A stretch of 52,913 nucleotides of DNA, taken from contig CACYHR010000022.1 in the NCBI GenBank assembly GCA_902774265.1, forward strand, positions 1 to 52,913, written 5' to 3'. Source of the stretch: an uncultured Eubacteriales bacterium. GTDB taxonomy: Bacteria > Bacillota > Clostridia > Peptostreptococcales > Anaerovoracaceae. The notes beneath the pieces were generated by a model. That model was not told the origin of the DNA, made no database searches, and saw only the letters and a program-made list of their open reading frames with translations. The stretch's first letter is position 1. Each line of letters begins with the position of its first letter. The translations under genes and the position numbers were made by a program. Positions 44,061 through 52,838 of the stretch are shown here, piece by piece.

Positions 44061-44861
44061 ATGGCAAGCGGGAGGATGGAATTTCACGCAAGAACAATAA
44101 TGCAGCATGCTAATTTTTCATTTGTGCTGCCAAACGATGTTGAGATGGAGGAGGTCGAGGATCTCAGGCACTATGACAGGGAACCGATGAACCTCATATT
44201 GCTGCACGGCCTTACCGGGACTGACACAGACTGGCTCTACGGCGGCAATGCCCAGTGGATGGCAATACAGTACAATGTCAATATCTTTATGCCGACTACC
44301 GGCAATTCATTCTATCTCGACAAAGGATATGAGGGCGCAAATTACGCTTCGTTCATAGGTGAAGAACTGCCTGATTATATAAGTTCGACATTCGGTATCG
44401 AGCTGAAGAGAGAAAACACCTTGATAGGCGGTCTTTCGATGGGAGGATACGGCAGCATCCACACAGCTCTGGCATATCCTGATAGATTCAGCGCATGCAT
44501 AGCTCTTTCATCTGCTCTGCACGTAAGAGAGATGGCTGAAGAACTAAAAAATAATGAAAGCGGCGGCGTGATCCCTGTCACTATGACGAGAGAGCTGTTC
44601 GGCGATCCCGGGAAGCTGCTCGATTCCGACAAAAACCCTGAATACCAGTATGAGAAGCTCGCCGAAAGAAAAGCAGAGATACCGCGTATATATCTTGCCT
44701 GCGGCACCGAAGATGCTCTCATCGGTGCAAACCGCGAATTCAGGGATTTCCTCAGAGAAGAGGATGCAGACCTCATTTATGAAGAGGGACCGGGCAAGCA
44801 CAACTGGGTATTCTGGAATGAATATCTCGACCGCGGTCTTGCTGCTCTTCTTTCGGAATAA
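44061..44861 (+). CDS. Esterase D/tributyrin-esterase-like hydrolase
   Basis: A 266-residue alpha/beta hydrolase of the esterase family (PF00756-like), close in layout to EstA/FrsA-type short-chain esterases. NLILLHGLTGTDTDWLYGGN marks the oxyanion-hole region, NTLIGGLSMGGYGSIHTALA the nucleophile Ser, CGTEDALIGANREF the Asp region and GPGKHNWVFWNEYL the His. There is no signal peptide. AAGGGAGAC precedes the ATG. It may be co-transcribed with the aldo/keto reductase. The physiological ester is unknown. Confidence 0.88.
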   Translation: MASGRMEFHARTIMQHANFSFVLPNDVEMEEVEDLRHYDREPMNLILLHGLTGTDTDWLYGGNAQWMAIQYNVNIFMPTTGNSFYLDKGYEGANYASFIGEELPDYISSTFGIELKRENTLIGGLSMGGYGSIHTALAYPDRFSACIALSSALHVREMAEELKNNESGGVIPVTMTRELFGDPGKLLDSDKNPEYQYEKLAERKAEIPRIYLACGTEDALIGANREFRDFLREEDADLIYEEGPGKHNWVFWNEYLDRGLAALLSE

Positions 44862-44896
44862 AGATAAAACAATTTAAATTGTTTCAATTCATTCAC

Positions 44897-44924
44897 AAAA
44901 AACGGCCCGCATAGAGCGGGTCGT
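44897..44924. terminator. Terminator between esterase and diguanylate cyclase
   Basis: ACGGCCCGC and GCGGGTCGT arms with a short loop. On the minus strand the stem is followed by TTTTTTG, ideal for the cyclase gene. Confidence 0.85.
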
Positions 44925-44940
44925 TATCGTGTATGACCGA

Positions 44941-46407
44941 TCACTGTCTGCCGCCTGCGAGCTCGCGGCCTCTGTCAACAAGTGCGCCGGTTGCGGCAGC
45001 TTTTTTCATAAATTGTTTGTCGGAATACATTTCCGCATCGGCACGTCGGAATACTTCTTCAGCAGTTTCACCCGGCATTTTCTGATATACTGACATGCCT
45101 GCAGCGGCCGAATAGCATTCCCAGACAGGCCGGTTAGGGTCTTTTCTGGACTTGGAGAAGAGACCGCTTAGCACGCTGAAGCATCGGTCGCGCCTGTCAT
45201 AATCATCATCTTCGAGAATAACAATGAATTCATCTCCTCCTATACGGTAGACAGGAGAGTGAGGGTAGGCGCTGCAGATCTGTCTGCATGATCCTATGAG
45301 ATATGCATCACCTTTGGCATGACCGCAATTATCATTTATAGCTTTCAGGTGATTGAGATCGATCATTACAAATCCGAATCTGGCAGTACCGTCCATGATT
45401 TTATCATTCAGCTCCCTGATCTTGATATCATATGCAGCCTTGCTTCTGACCTGTGTAAGTGAATCCCTGAATGCAAGTGTGGACATATCCTCAGCCTCTT
45501 TCTTTGCGCTTTCGGCACGATCCTCGACATTAAGTATATCCTTGACATAGGCCTGCATATCTGAAGACATCTTGTCAATGGCTGATGCGAGAGATTCGAC
45601 TTCGTTTTTGCGGCGTATCTCCGGCAGACTGAGCTCAAGATCTGCTATATCTTTCATGCGGTGACTGTTATCCGCAAATCTGCTTACACTTTCTTCGAGA
45701 CCGCGAATAGGTACGATTATCTGCCTTCGCATCCAGAACAGTATTAGGGCGGCGAATACAATACTTAACAGCAGTATTGTAAAAATGACCGGACGGATGT
45801 AGCTCATTATCAGATCGCTGATATTAGTAACTGAGACATCAACGCAGATGAGTGCGATAGTCCTTCCGACATCGTTTTTGACAGGGATAGCTCCTGTATA
45901 GAACATGCCGTCCCATGTAAGTTCCTCAAAGAAAGTCACATCGTCATTTTTCCAGAAGGATGAATATCTTTTAAGTTCATCATTCGGAAAATATCCGTAT
46001 ATCTCGCCGATAGCCTTATGTGTTTCTCCGGCATCGCGGCCCTTTTGGCTGACTGCCGAAACAACATTTGTAATAGTCGTATTGGAAGGTATGATGCAGT
46101 AAAGATGTTCCAGATCAAAATCATCAACCATGTAATCGAACTGTTCCTGCAAATCTTCGTACTTTTGGGAAGCTGTTCTGGTACGTATGCATTCTTCAAG
46201 ATCTGCTGTATCTATCTTATGTTCTGCACACATCAGTACATCTTCGAACAAATCCTCATATCGGCTGGTCAGAACGTCAGTAAGCACATAATAAGCATGC
46301 ATCGAAAGAACGACGCAGACCAGTATGACGAAGATCACACTTCCTGCTATTATGTCCCTCTGAATAGGATGCTTTATTTTTTTTCCGGATGATGATTTGT
46401 CGGACAT
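44941..46407 (-). CDS. Membrane diguanylate cyclase (GGDEF)
   Basis: A 488-residue protein that makes cyclic di-GMP. A first membrane helix (IIAGSVIFVILVCVVLSMHA) is followed by an extracytoplasmic sensor of about 165 residues and a second helix (IFTILLLSIVFAALILFWM). A HAMP-like linker and a coiled segment (KDILNVEDRAESAKKEAEDM) lead to the cyclase domain with GGDEF in YRIGGDEFIVILEDDD and DLNHLKAINDNCGHAKGD before it. No RxxD inhibitory site lies upstream of GGDEF. The C-terminus is similar to the broken gene at 33652-35384, and this copy is intact. Monocistronic, with its own terminator. Confidence 0.9.
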   Translation of the reverse strand: MSDKSSSGKKIKHPIQRDIIAGSVIFVILVCVVLSMHAYYVLTDVLTSRYEDLFEDVLMCAEHKIDTADLEECIRTRTASQKYEDLQEQFDYMVDDFDLEHLYCIIPSNTTITNVVSAVSQKGRDAGETHKAIGEIYGYFPNDELKRYSSFWKNDDVTFFEELTWDGMFYTGAIPVKNDVGRTIALICVDVSVTNISDLIMSYIRPVIFTILLLSIVFAALILFWMRRQIIVPIRGLEESVSRFADNSHRMKDIADLELSLPEIRRKNEVESLASAIDKMSSDMQAYVKDILNVEDRAESAKKEAEDMSTLAFRDSLTQVRSKAAYDIKIRELNDKIMDGTARFGFVMIDLNHLKAINDNCGHAKGDAYLIGSCRQICSAYPHSPVYRIGGDEFIVILEDDDYDRRDRCFSVLSGLFSKSRKDPNRPVWECYSAAAGMSVYQKMPGETAEEVFRRADAEMYSDKQFMKKAAATGALVDRGRELAGGRQ

Positions 46408-46499
46408 CTGTACCCTCCGAACTCTGTATCCTGCCTCATCAGGGCATACCTATACACAATAAGTCTACAACCTTAGACCGCTACGGGTCAATGTAGTGA

Positions 46500-46760
46500 T
46501 ATAATGTATACGATTTTCAGCCGACGAGCATAGCACTCTCGGTGACGGAAGCCTTCTCCAGGATGGCGCTGCCTTACAGTATATGGCTCTTGCTGTTTAC
46601 TGTATTGTAACAGATTTCTTATTTATGCTTTCATTTTTGTCCGCTATGTGTTAAATTGTTGCAGACGGATGGTATTCCGTAAGGAAACTATACCCGGCAA
46701 TGCACAGATATGAGACCGAGCCACCCGTCTTTTGCGTGGGCGGCTTTTTTGGTTTTATAA
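46500..46760 (+). promoter_or_regulatory. Structured leader region upstream of yhdT-panF
   Basis: The 454-base gap before yhdT has no gene. TG-A-TATAAT at 46497-46505 is an extended -10. Downstream come several hairpins: CCGACGAG/CTCTCGG (about 46520-46542), TACAGTA/TACTGTA (about 46575-46604), GGTATTCC/GGAAACTATACC (about 46671-46694), and a terminator GCCACCC/GGGCGGC with T6 (46720-46750). The arrangement suggests an attenuated leader or a small RNA. I do not recognise a known riboswitch. Direct repeats of CATTGATCG spaced 14 bases follow at 46768 and 46782, with CATTGACC at 46796. Confidence 0.5.
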
Positions 46761-46861
46761 AGAAATACATTGATCGCAACGCATTGATCGTGACTCATTG
46801 ACCATGCACCGGTGTCATGTATATCTGAAGTGTATTGCCTGAAACGAAAGGAGAATCATAA

Positions 46862-47149
46862 TTGAAAAAGAAAGTAAAACTGACTAGGGAGCAAAAGGAC
46901 CTGCAGATAAGAAAAGAGGCTAAGGCAACGCTTATCCTCTTTGCTGTCTGCTGCATATGGAACATAGGACTGGCATACGGACTGTCGGGAACCGGAATAA
47001 GGATAGCAGGACTGCCGCTCTGGTGGCTGCTCAGTACTCCGGGAATGTTCGTAATCGCAATTGCGGGAGTTGTGTATCTGCTCAAAAAAGTGTTTATTGA
47101 TTTTGACCTCGAAGATGATGCGGAAGGAGGTGCGGCAGATGCTGAGTAA
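46862..47149 (+). CDS. yhdT: YhdT-like small membrane protein
   Basis: A 95-residue protein with two membrane helices: TLILFAVCCIWNIGLAYGLS and LWWLLSTPGMFVIAIAGVVY. This is the layout of YhdT (DUF997), which is found next to panF in many bacteria and has no proven role. The start is TTG, 6 bases after AAAGGAG. The end overlaps panF by 11 bases, so the two are coupled. Confidence 0.85.
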   Translation: MKKKVKLTREQKDLQIRKEAKATLILFAVCCIWNIGLAYGLSGTGIRIAGLPLWWLLSTPGMFVIAIAGVVYLLKKVFIDFDLEDDAEGGAADAE

Positions 47150-48668
47150 AAAGACTGCAGTTCTGATCATCCTGATCCTTTATCTGCTGATAAACCTCTA
47201 TCTGGGGATACGCGCAAGCCGCCGGTCCGCAAAGGAGAATGCGGGCAGTGGATTTCTTTCCAATTATTTTGCAGGTTCAAGAAGTATGGGCGGTGTAGTT
47301 CTTGCCATGACGCTGGTAGCTACATATACGAGTGCAAGTTCATTTCTCGGCGGGCCGGGACTCGCATCGAGCTTCGGCATGTCATGGTCATGGGTAGCCG
47401 GAGTGCAGATAGGTGCTACATTCCTGACTCTCGGCGTGCTGGGCAAAAAATTCGCCCTTATCTCGCGCCGTACCAATGCTGTAACAATAAACGATTATCT
47501 GAGAGCACGTTATGATTCGCCTGCGGTAGTCATAGTATGCGGTGTTGCGATGGTCGTGTTCTTTACGACACAGATGATTGCCCAGTTCATAGGCGGAGCA
47601 ACTCTGCTTCAGACCGTTACCGGACTGCCTTACTGGGCCGGCCTGCTGCTGTTCGGCGCTGTAGTTATAGTCTATACTTCGGTAGGCGGATTTAAGGCCG
47701 TCGTCACTACAGATACCATACAGGGCATTGTAATGACCTGCGGCACATTCCTGCTGCTATTCTTCGTAATCCATGAGGCCGGCGGGATGAGCAGTATTAT
47801 CTCATCTCTTGACGCAGGCAATCCTGGCTGGGACCTGATGGGGAAAGGTGAATACGGTGCCGATATAGCGGCTCTGCAGCCGGGTGCACTGATATCATTC
47901 TGGGTACTGGTCGGAATAGCTGTACTTGGACTGCCGCAGACCGCTGTACGCTGCATGGGATTCAAAGACACTGAGTCAATGCACAGGGCTATGATTTACG
48001 GAACTGTCGTCATAGGCATACTTATGATAGGCATGCATCTTGCAGGTACTCTTGCATTTCCGCTGCTGCCTGAAGGCGGACTCGAGAGCACCGATCAGGT
48101 GATCCCGTATATAGTAATGAAGTACATGCCTGCATGGGCTGCAGGACTCTTCCTGGCAGCACCTCTTGCAGCAGTTATGTCGACCATAGACTCACTGCTG
48201 ATTCTGGCATCGGCAACCATAATCAAAGATATCTATCTGCATTACATCAAAAAAGTTCCGGTCGATCAGGATGATTCCGATGATCCTGCATATGCTGATG
48301 CATACAGCAAGGTACCGAAATACAGCTTCGCTCTTACGGCAGCTATAGGCGTGATAGGATGTCTGCTCGCTCTTAATCCGCCTGATATCATAGTATGGAT
48401 CAACCTTTTCGCATTCGGAGGCCTTGAGGCGACATTCTTCTGGCCTGTCATAGGAGGCCTGTACTGGAAGAAGGGAAACAGCAATGCATGCCTGGCCTCG
48501 ACAATACTGGGGCTGGCTGTATTCATCTTCTTCAACAGGGTCAAGATACTGCCTTTCGGACTGCATGAGATAGTCGCTGCTCTTATCGTCAGCGGTATAG
48601 CATATTTCGCAGTCGGCAAAATGACGGAAAAAGAGCCGGATGCAGAGATGCTGCGCAAATGCTTCTGA
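47139..48668 (+). CDS. panF: Sodium/pantothenate symporter
   Basis: A 509-residue sodium:solute symporter with about 13 membrane helices. NYFAGSRSMGGVVLAMTLVA, YTSASSFLGGPGLASSFG, IVYTSVGGFKAVVTTDTIQG and LAAPLAAVMSTIDSLLILAS (Na-site helix) are typical; pairing with yhdT marks it as PanF, which imports pantothenate for coenzyme A. AAGGAGGTG lies 7 bases before the ATG at 47139. The longer upstream frame is read-through. Substrate by homology and context, not shown directly. Confidence 0.9.
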   Translation: MLSKKTAVLIILILYLLINLYLGIRASRRSAKENAGSGFLSNYFAGSRSMGGVVLAMTLVATYTSASSFLGGPGLASSFGMSWSWVAGVQIGATFLTLGVLGKKFALISRRTNAVTINDYLRARYDSPAVVIVCGVAMVVFFTTQMIAQFIGGATLLQTVTGLPYWAGLLLFGAVVIVYTSVGGFKAVVTTDTIQGIVMTCGTFLLLFFVIHEAGGMSSIISSLDAGNPGWDLMGKGEYGADIAALQPGALISFWVLVGIAVLGLPQTAVRCMGFKDTESMHRAMIYGTVVIGILMIGMHLAGTLAFPLLPEGGLESTDQVIPYIVMKYMPAWAAGLFLAAPLAAVMSTIDSLLILASATIIKDIYLHYIKKVPVDQDDSDDPAYADAYSKVPKYSFALTAAIGVIGCLLALNPPDIIVWINLFAFGGLEATFFWPVIGGLYWKKGNSNACLASTILGLAVFIFFNRVKILPFGLHEIVAALIVSGIAYFAVGKMTEKEPDAEMLRKCF

Positions 48669-48748
48669 AAACTTTTCGAGAGTGAGTGACCTGTGTGACT
48701 TTTGTTTATAAGTTTCATTGACTTTGTGTCGTCCAGAGGATAACATTA

Positions 48749-48793
48749 ATGATGCCGGGTGCGGAACACCGTGTCCGGCATCATCGGTTTTTT
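48749..48793 (+). terminator. Terminator after panF
   Basis: ATGATGCCGG and CCGGCATCAT are perfect 10-bp arms with an inner CGG-AACA-CCG hairpin and a GGTTTTTTAT tail. It is 80 bases past the panF stop and just before pepD. Confidence 0.88.
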
Positions 48794-48827
48794 ATCAGAG
48801 ATGAATCAAGAGGAGTGTGTCTTAAGA

Positions 48828-50276
48828 ATGGGTGTACTTAGCAATATTGAACCTAAAGAAGTATTTGAATATTTTGAAGCGCTGTCAATGGTGCCGCGCA
48901 GGACATTCAGAAATGAAAAAATCAGTGATTTTTGTGTAGAATTCGCAAAGAATCACGGTCTTGAGTATGTTCAGGACGAGGTCGGCAACGTTGTTATATA
49001 TAAAAACGGAACTCCGGGATATGAGGACTCTGAGCCTGTCATTATGCAGGGACATATGGACATGGTTGCAAACAAGATCCCGGGCTCCGATCACGATTTC
49101 GATACAGAGCCGCTCGATCTCTTTGTTGACGGCAATTTCGTAGGTGCCAGAAATACTACTCTCGGTGCTGATGACGGTATGGCTCTTGCATATACGATGG
49201 CAGTACTCGCCAGCGACGATATCCCGCATCCACCTATCGAAGCGGTTTTCACAACTGATGAAGAGATAGGCATGGGCGGAGCAGATGCATTTGATGCATC
49301 GATGTTAAGAGGTAAGCTGTTCATGAATATCGACGGTGAGGAAGACGGGGTGCTGACAGTCGGATGTGCCGGAGGAACAGTAGTGGATATCGTTATACCT
49401 GTTTCCCGCAGAGTACGTAACGGTGTTAAAGTGACGATAAAAGCGGAAGGCTACCTCGGAGGCCATTCCGGAAATGATATACAGAAGCAGAGAGGAAATG
49501 CTCATAAGGATATGGGACGTCTTCTGTACAGTCTCAGCAAGAAAATAGACTTTTCGCTGCTTTCAGTCAACGGAGGCGGTGCGGCAAATGTTATCGCTCA
49601 GTACTGCACTGCAGAGGTAGTAATGAGTGCTGACAGAGCTGAAGGCTTTATCGCAAGACTCAATGAGGCTGTAGAAGTGCTTCGTAATGAATACGGCAAC
49701 AGCGAACCTGATCTGAGCATTACAGCAGAAATCGGCGAAGAGGATGCTTACTCGGTATTCAACTGGGAATGCACCATCAATGTTATCTGGTTCCTCTACG
49801 GCGCGATAGACGGCGTTCAGATGATGGACAGACAGATAGAAGGCGCTGTAGAGAGTTCTCTTAATACCGGAATAGTTACAACAGATGATACAAATGTCAC
49901 TGTAAGATATCAGGCCAGGAGCTCTATTGAATCAAAGCGCGATGAAATGGTACAGAGACTGGGTCTCTGGGCTGAGATCGTTGGCGGACATGTCGAGGTC
50001 GATTCGGCTTATCCTGCATGGCCTTATAAGGCTGAATCAAAGCTGAGACCTCTTATGGTGGATGTATATGAGAGAATGTACGGTGAAACACCTGTTGTTA
50101 ACCTGGTACACGGCGGACTCGAAGGCGGTATCATGATGGGCAAGAATCCTGAACTCGATATAGTATCCTTCGGACCGAACATCTTTAATGTACATACTCC
50201 TCAGGAGAGACTGGATATACAGTCGGCTCAGAAATACTGGGATTACATCAAGGCTATTCTTGCAGAGTGCAAGTAG
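48828..50276 (+). CDS. pepD: Aminoacyl-histidine dipeptidase (peptidase D)
   Basis: A 482-residue M20-family zinc dipeptidase that splits Xaa-His and related dipeptides. IMQGHMDMVAN holds the first metal His/Asp, LGADDGMALAYTMAVL the bridging Asp, FTTDEEIGMGGADAF the catalytic Glu pair and LGGHSGNDIQKQRGNAHKDM the dimerisation-domain His. The late VHGGLEGGIMMGKNPELDIV and PNIFNVHTPQERLDI are PepD signatures. I chose the ATG at 48828 (MGVLSNIEPKEVFEYFE), the family start; AGGAG is rather far (13 bases), so an in-frame ATG at 48801 is possible. Confidence 0.93.
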   Translation: MGVLSNIEPKEVFEYFEALSMVPRRTFRNEKISDFCVEFAKNHGLEYVQDEVGNVVIYKNGTPGYEDSEPVIMQGHMDMVANKIPGSDHDFDTEPLDLFVDGNFVGARNTTLGADDGMALAYTMAVLASDDIPHPPIEAVFTTDEEIGMGGADAFDASMLRGKLFMNIDGEEDGVLTVGCAGGTVVDIVIPVSRRVRNGVKVTIKAEGYLGGHSGNDIQKQRGNAHKDMGRLLYSLSKKIDFSLLSVNGGGAANVIAQYCTAEVVMSADRAEGFIARLNEAVEVLRNEYGNSEPDLSITAEIGEEDAYSVFNWECTINVIWFLYGAIDGVQMMDRQIEGAVESSLNTGIVTTDDTNVTVRYQARSSIESKRDEMVQRLGLWAEIVGGHVEVDSAYPAWPYKAESKLRPLMVDVYERMYGETPVVNLVHGGLEGGIMMGKNPELDIVSFGPNIFNVHTPQERLDIQSAQKYWDYIKAILAECK

Positions 50277-50295
50277 TATAACAGACACCGGATGT

Positions 50296-50382
50296 CCCCC
50301 GCCTCTTAGGCGGCGGGTTCCATTTTCGACCATCAGTGGTGGGTAACAATCCCCCCACTGATGCTCTCAGGAGCTGCCTGAG
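50296..50382. repeat. Cluster of hairpins resembling IS200/IS605 ends
   Basis: Three hairpins in 87 bases: CCCGCC-TCTTA-GGCGGCGGG (50298-50317), ATCAGTGGTGGG/CCCCCCACTGAT (50332-50362, one mismatch) and CTCAGG/CCTGAG (50366-50382). GC-rich hairpins of this style mark ends of IS200/IS605-type elements or their small derivatives. No transposase or TnpB is present. A remnant or a stand-alone palindromic element; weakly supported. Confidence 0.4.
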
Positions 50383-50413
50383 ATATGCCTCTGATCCGGC
50401 AGAAATAAGACAT

Positions 50414-50457
50414 AAAAAAGCCGTTTAGAACTTTCATTGTTCCGAAACGGCTTTTTT
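50414..50457. terminator. Bidirectional terminator between pepD and GNAT gene
   Basis: AAAAAAGCCGTTT and AAACGGCTTTTTT are perfect 13-base arms with an inner GAAC/GTTC. It serves the convergent pepD (+) and acetyltransferase (-) genes. Confidence 0.93.
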
Positions 50458-50537
50458 GATGCGTTCAACCGGTATAGACATATTAACCGATCTCAGTCCT
50501 GAGACTTGAAAGTCTGTTGTCAGGTATTCCGTGCTGC

Positions 50538-51095
50538 TCAGAATGTCTTGCGCAGTATATATCTTCTTTTGCCTCCGTACAGATCTCTCTCATCTACTAT
50601 TTCGAAGTTGAGCACAAGGAAGTTGCGGTAACTGAAAGGATTGTCAGGAGAGATGGTTGTCAGAGCTTCTGTCGCTCCCATCTCTGCTGCCATACCGAGG
50701 CGCAGCTTGTTGAACATTCTCTGTATCCCGAGTCCTCTGTATTTAGGTGATACCATGGTAAGATCCATGGATACCGTTCTGGCGAGCTGATCCCTGTCGT
50801 AATTGAAGTATTTGCCGTAGTTCTCCGGATTGTCCGGATCGTTCGGTATCATAACGGAGTAGCCCGCGACTTCGCCGTTACATTCGGCCATGATGCAGAT
50901 ATCATGCTCGAGCTGAGCGATCGACTCTTCCCTTGAGAATGTGGCATATAGATCCTTATCAGGCAGAGCGTCGACTATTTCATCCTGAAGAGCAATGACC
51001 TTGTCTATATCCTCCGGAACAGCCTTTCTGAAATCTATTGTCACCGGAACACCTTTGCCGCTTATCATTTTATGACTGAATGGAAGTGTTAACAT
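50538..51095 (-). CDS. GNAT-family N-acetyltransferase
   Basis: A 185-residue acetyl-CoA-dependent acetyltransferase. FRKAVPEDIDKVIALQDEIV opens it, ICIMAECNGEVAGYSVMIPN forms the central strands, and LTMVSPKYRGLGIQRMFNKL holds the acetyl-CoA-binding R/Q-x-x-G-x-G/A-type loop (YRGLGIQ). TISPDNPFSYRNFLVLNFEI is a typical later segment. AGGGGG lies about 9 bases before the ATG at 51095. The acceptor could be an amino acid, amine or protein; unknown. The 260-base gap upstream has no gene. Confidence 0.87.
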   Translation of the reverse strand: MLTLPFSHKMISGKGVPVTIDFRKAVPEDIDKVIALQDEIVDALPDKDLYATFSREESIAQLEHDICIMAECNGEVAGYSVMIPNDPDNPENYGKYFNYDRDQLARTVSMDLTMVSPKYRGLGIQRMFNKLRLGMAAEMGATEALTTISPDNPFSYRNFLVLNFEIVDERDLYGGKRRYILRKTF

Positions 51096-51355
51096 ATTCT
51101 CTTTCCCCCTTCCTTAACTGCTTCTGTAATTTTGAGACAATTCTATCATTAAAATGAGGAAAAATATACTGCTATGATTATTATGATAAGCAGAGCATTT
51201 CGCACATCGACAGTTTAGGAAAGGCCGATGGCTGAATTGTATCAGTCTGATTTTCGATAATTGAATTGCTTTGATATGCCCTGTGTTATATCATTTACAA
51301 AAAGATTGATATACCGACAGATGCTTTGGCAGTTCCTTTCATACCGGAGGCCGGA

Positions 51356-52129
51356 ATGCGTACGGCAAAAAAACTATTATCTGTAATGCTTGCCGCAGTT
51401 CTTGTTTTTCAGGCGGGAGCATTCACAGTATCCGCCAAAAGTGCGGAGAATAAAAAGAGAATAATAACTATCAGCGACATCGATACATCGCAGCTTACAG
51501 GAGAATCCGGAAAGTCTTCGACAAAGATAGAGACTGAAGGCTTTTATGCGGGCGGCATCGAAATTGTCAGAGAAAAGTGGAGCGGTTCCGCGGAATATAT
51601 CATAAGCGGCAGAAACATTACAATAAAAGACGGCAAATACAGCTACAGGCTTGTGATAAGATCGGATAAAACACTTACATTCGATAATGATCTTGAGATT
51701 TATTATCAGGGTGTCAACGGCAGATACAGGCTTCACTATGACATCGATAAGACCGACAATCATACGATGATAGTGACAGGGAGCTTCGACAATATAATTG
51801 TTTCAAGTCCGTTGCTTCAAAAAATATCCGTTTCTGACAAAGAGTGGATACTCTCGCATATAAGCGGGGACTCTTACTTTTATCAGCTCGTTCTGAAAAC
51901 TAAAGAAGGTTTCTCCTTCGAGAATATGCTTCGCTTTATGTTTGATGCGAAGCAGTGCGGGTATTCCTTAAAATACAGATACGATCTGAAGAGTGACAGA
52001 CAAACACTGGTAATCAGCGGTATTCCTGATAGTGAAAAGAGCTCATCCGGGAAGGGGAAGAGCACATCAGTTAAAAAGAAGCGTAAAATGACCGCAAAGA
52101 AATGCCGTAAGAAAAGGACTGCAAAGTGA
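51356..52129 (+). CDS. Secreted protein of unknown function with basic tail
   Basis: A 257-residue protein with a clear signal peptide (MRTAKKLLSVMLAAVLVFQA, cleaved after about TVSAKS). The mature part is beta-rich with repeated short strands (YAGGIEIVREKWSGSAEYII, YYQGVNGRYRLHYDI, CGYSLKYRYDLKSDRQTLVI) and ends in a strongly basic tail from residue 231 (SGKGKSTSVKKKRKMTAKK). The tail could bind cell wall polyanions or nucleic acid. I do not recognise the family. GGAGG lies 5 bases before the ATG at 51356. Probably exported; the role is unknown. Confidence 0.75.
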   Translation: MRTAKKLLSVMLAAVLVFQAGAFTVSAKSAENKKRIITISDIDTSQLTGESGKSSTKIETEGFYAGGIEIVREKWSGSAEYIISGRNITIKDGKYSYRLVIRSDKTLTFDNDLEIYYQGVNGRYRLHYDIDKTDNHTMIVTGSFDNIIVSSPLLQKISVSDKEWILSHISGDSYFYQLVLKTKEGFSFENMLRFMFDAKQCGYSLKYRYDLKSDRQTLVISGIPDSEKSSSGKGKSTSVKKKRKMTAKKCRKKRTAK

Positions 52130-52186
52130 CTGCAGTGCTGCTGCGGAATGGATGAATACTGATTCAGAAATATTGGAGGGTTGGAG

Positions 52187-52690
52187 ATGATGAATCTGTA
52201 TGGAGTGACGGAACTTAAAATGGCGGTTAAAAACGAAGAGGATCTGTATACGCCGTTAAGTCCTGACAGCGAATTTAATATTGGCGTTAAAAACTATTTA
52301 TCCTCTAAAGTGGCTTTAGCAGAGTTCAAAAACAACATCAGCCTGACGATTATATCTTCAGTTCCCCTCGATGAAGATAGATTCAGGTCGGCTATTGCAA
52401 ACTGGATCCATGACGAGAAGATAGTATTTGAACAGACATCAAGAATAAGCAACCGCATGCTGATAGGAATGCTCCTTGTGGCTTCGCTGTTCATCACTGT
52501 GAGCTTATCTCTGGTAGAACATGCCAACGTGTTTTCCTATACAATAATACCCGTGCTGGGTTCGGTTGCTCTGGGTAAGGCTGCGGGAATATGCATCACG
52601 GAGATCCCGATTAATAACGCAAAGCTTAAATTGATCAATGAATTGGAAAAGAACAACACTATCATATTTAAGTATACAGATTCAGAATAG
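52187..52690 (+). CDS. Small membrane protein of unknown function
   Basis: A 167-residue protein. The first 80 residues are soluble and charged (PLSPDSEFNIGVKNYLSSKV, DEDRFRSAIANWIHDEKIVF). Two hydrophobic segments follow (MLIGMLLVASLFITVSLSLV and SYTIIPVLGSVALGKAAGIC), then a short charged tail. No known family is recognised. GGAGG lies 7 bases before the ATG at 52187. A terminator follows within 35 bases. It may be co-transcribed with the preceding secreted protein gene, 57 bases upstream. Confidence 0.7.
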   Translation: MMNLYGVTELKMAVKNEEDLYTPLSPDSEFNIGVKNYLSSKVALAEFKNNISLTIISSVPLDEDRFRSAIANWIHDEKIVFEQTSRISNRMLIGMLLVASLFITVSLSLVEHANVFSYTIIPVLGSVALGKAAGICITEIPINNAKLKLINELEKNNTIIFKYTDSE

Positions 52691-52721
52691 AAGAGAGTAA
52701 CAAGACATCGCAGACAGTCAG

Positions 52722-52752
52722 AAGCCCCGATCAATATATGACCGGGGCTTTG
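52722..52752 (+). terminator. Terminator after the small membrane protein gene
   Basis: AAGCCCCG and CGGGGCTT arms with a 13-base loop and a short T-run. Confidence 0.8.
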
Positions 52753-52838
52753 ATTATAACAGAACAGAGTTTGCAGGCTGCCTGTGGATTTTGCCGGATC
52801 CGATGAGGTTTCTGTTTTATCATATATTGGCGAGAAGA

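Noticed and set aside
46515-46565. Cyclic di-GMP riboswitch before panF, near a cyclase gene
   Set aside because: The conserved GEMM core motifs are not present; only generic hairpins are seen.
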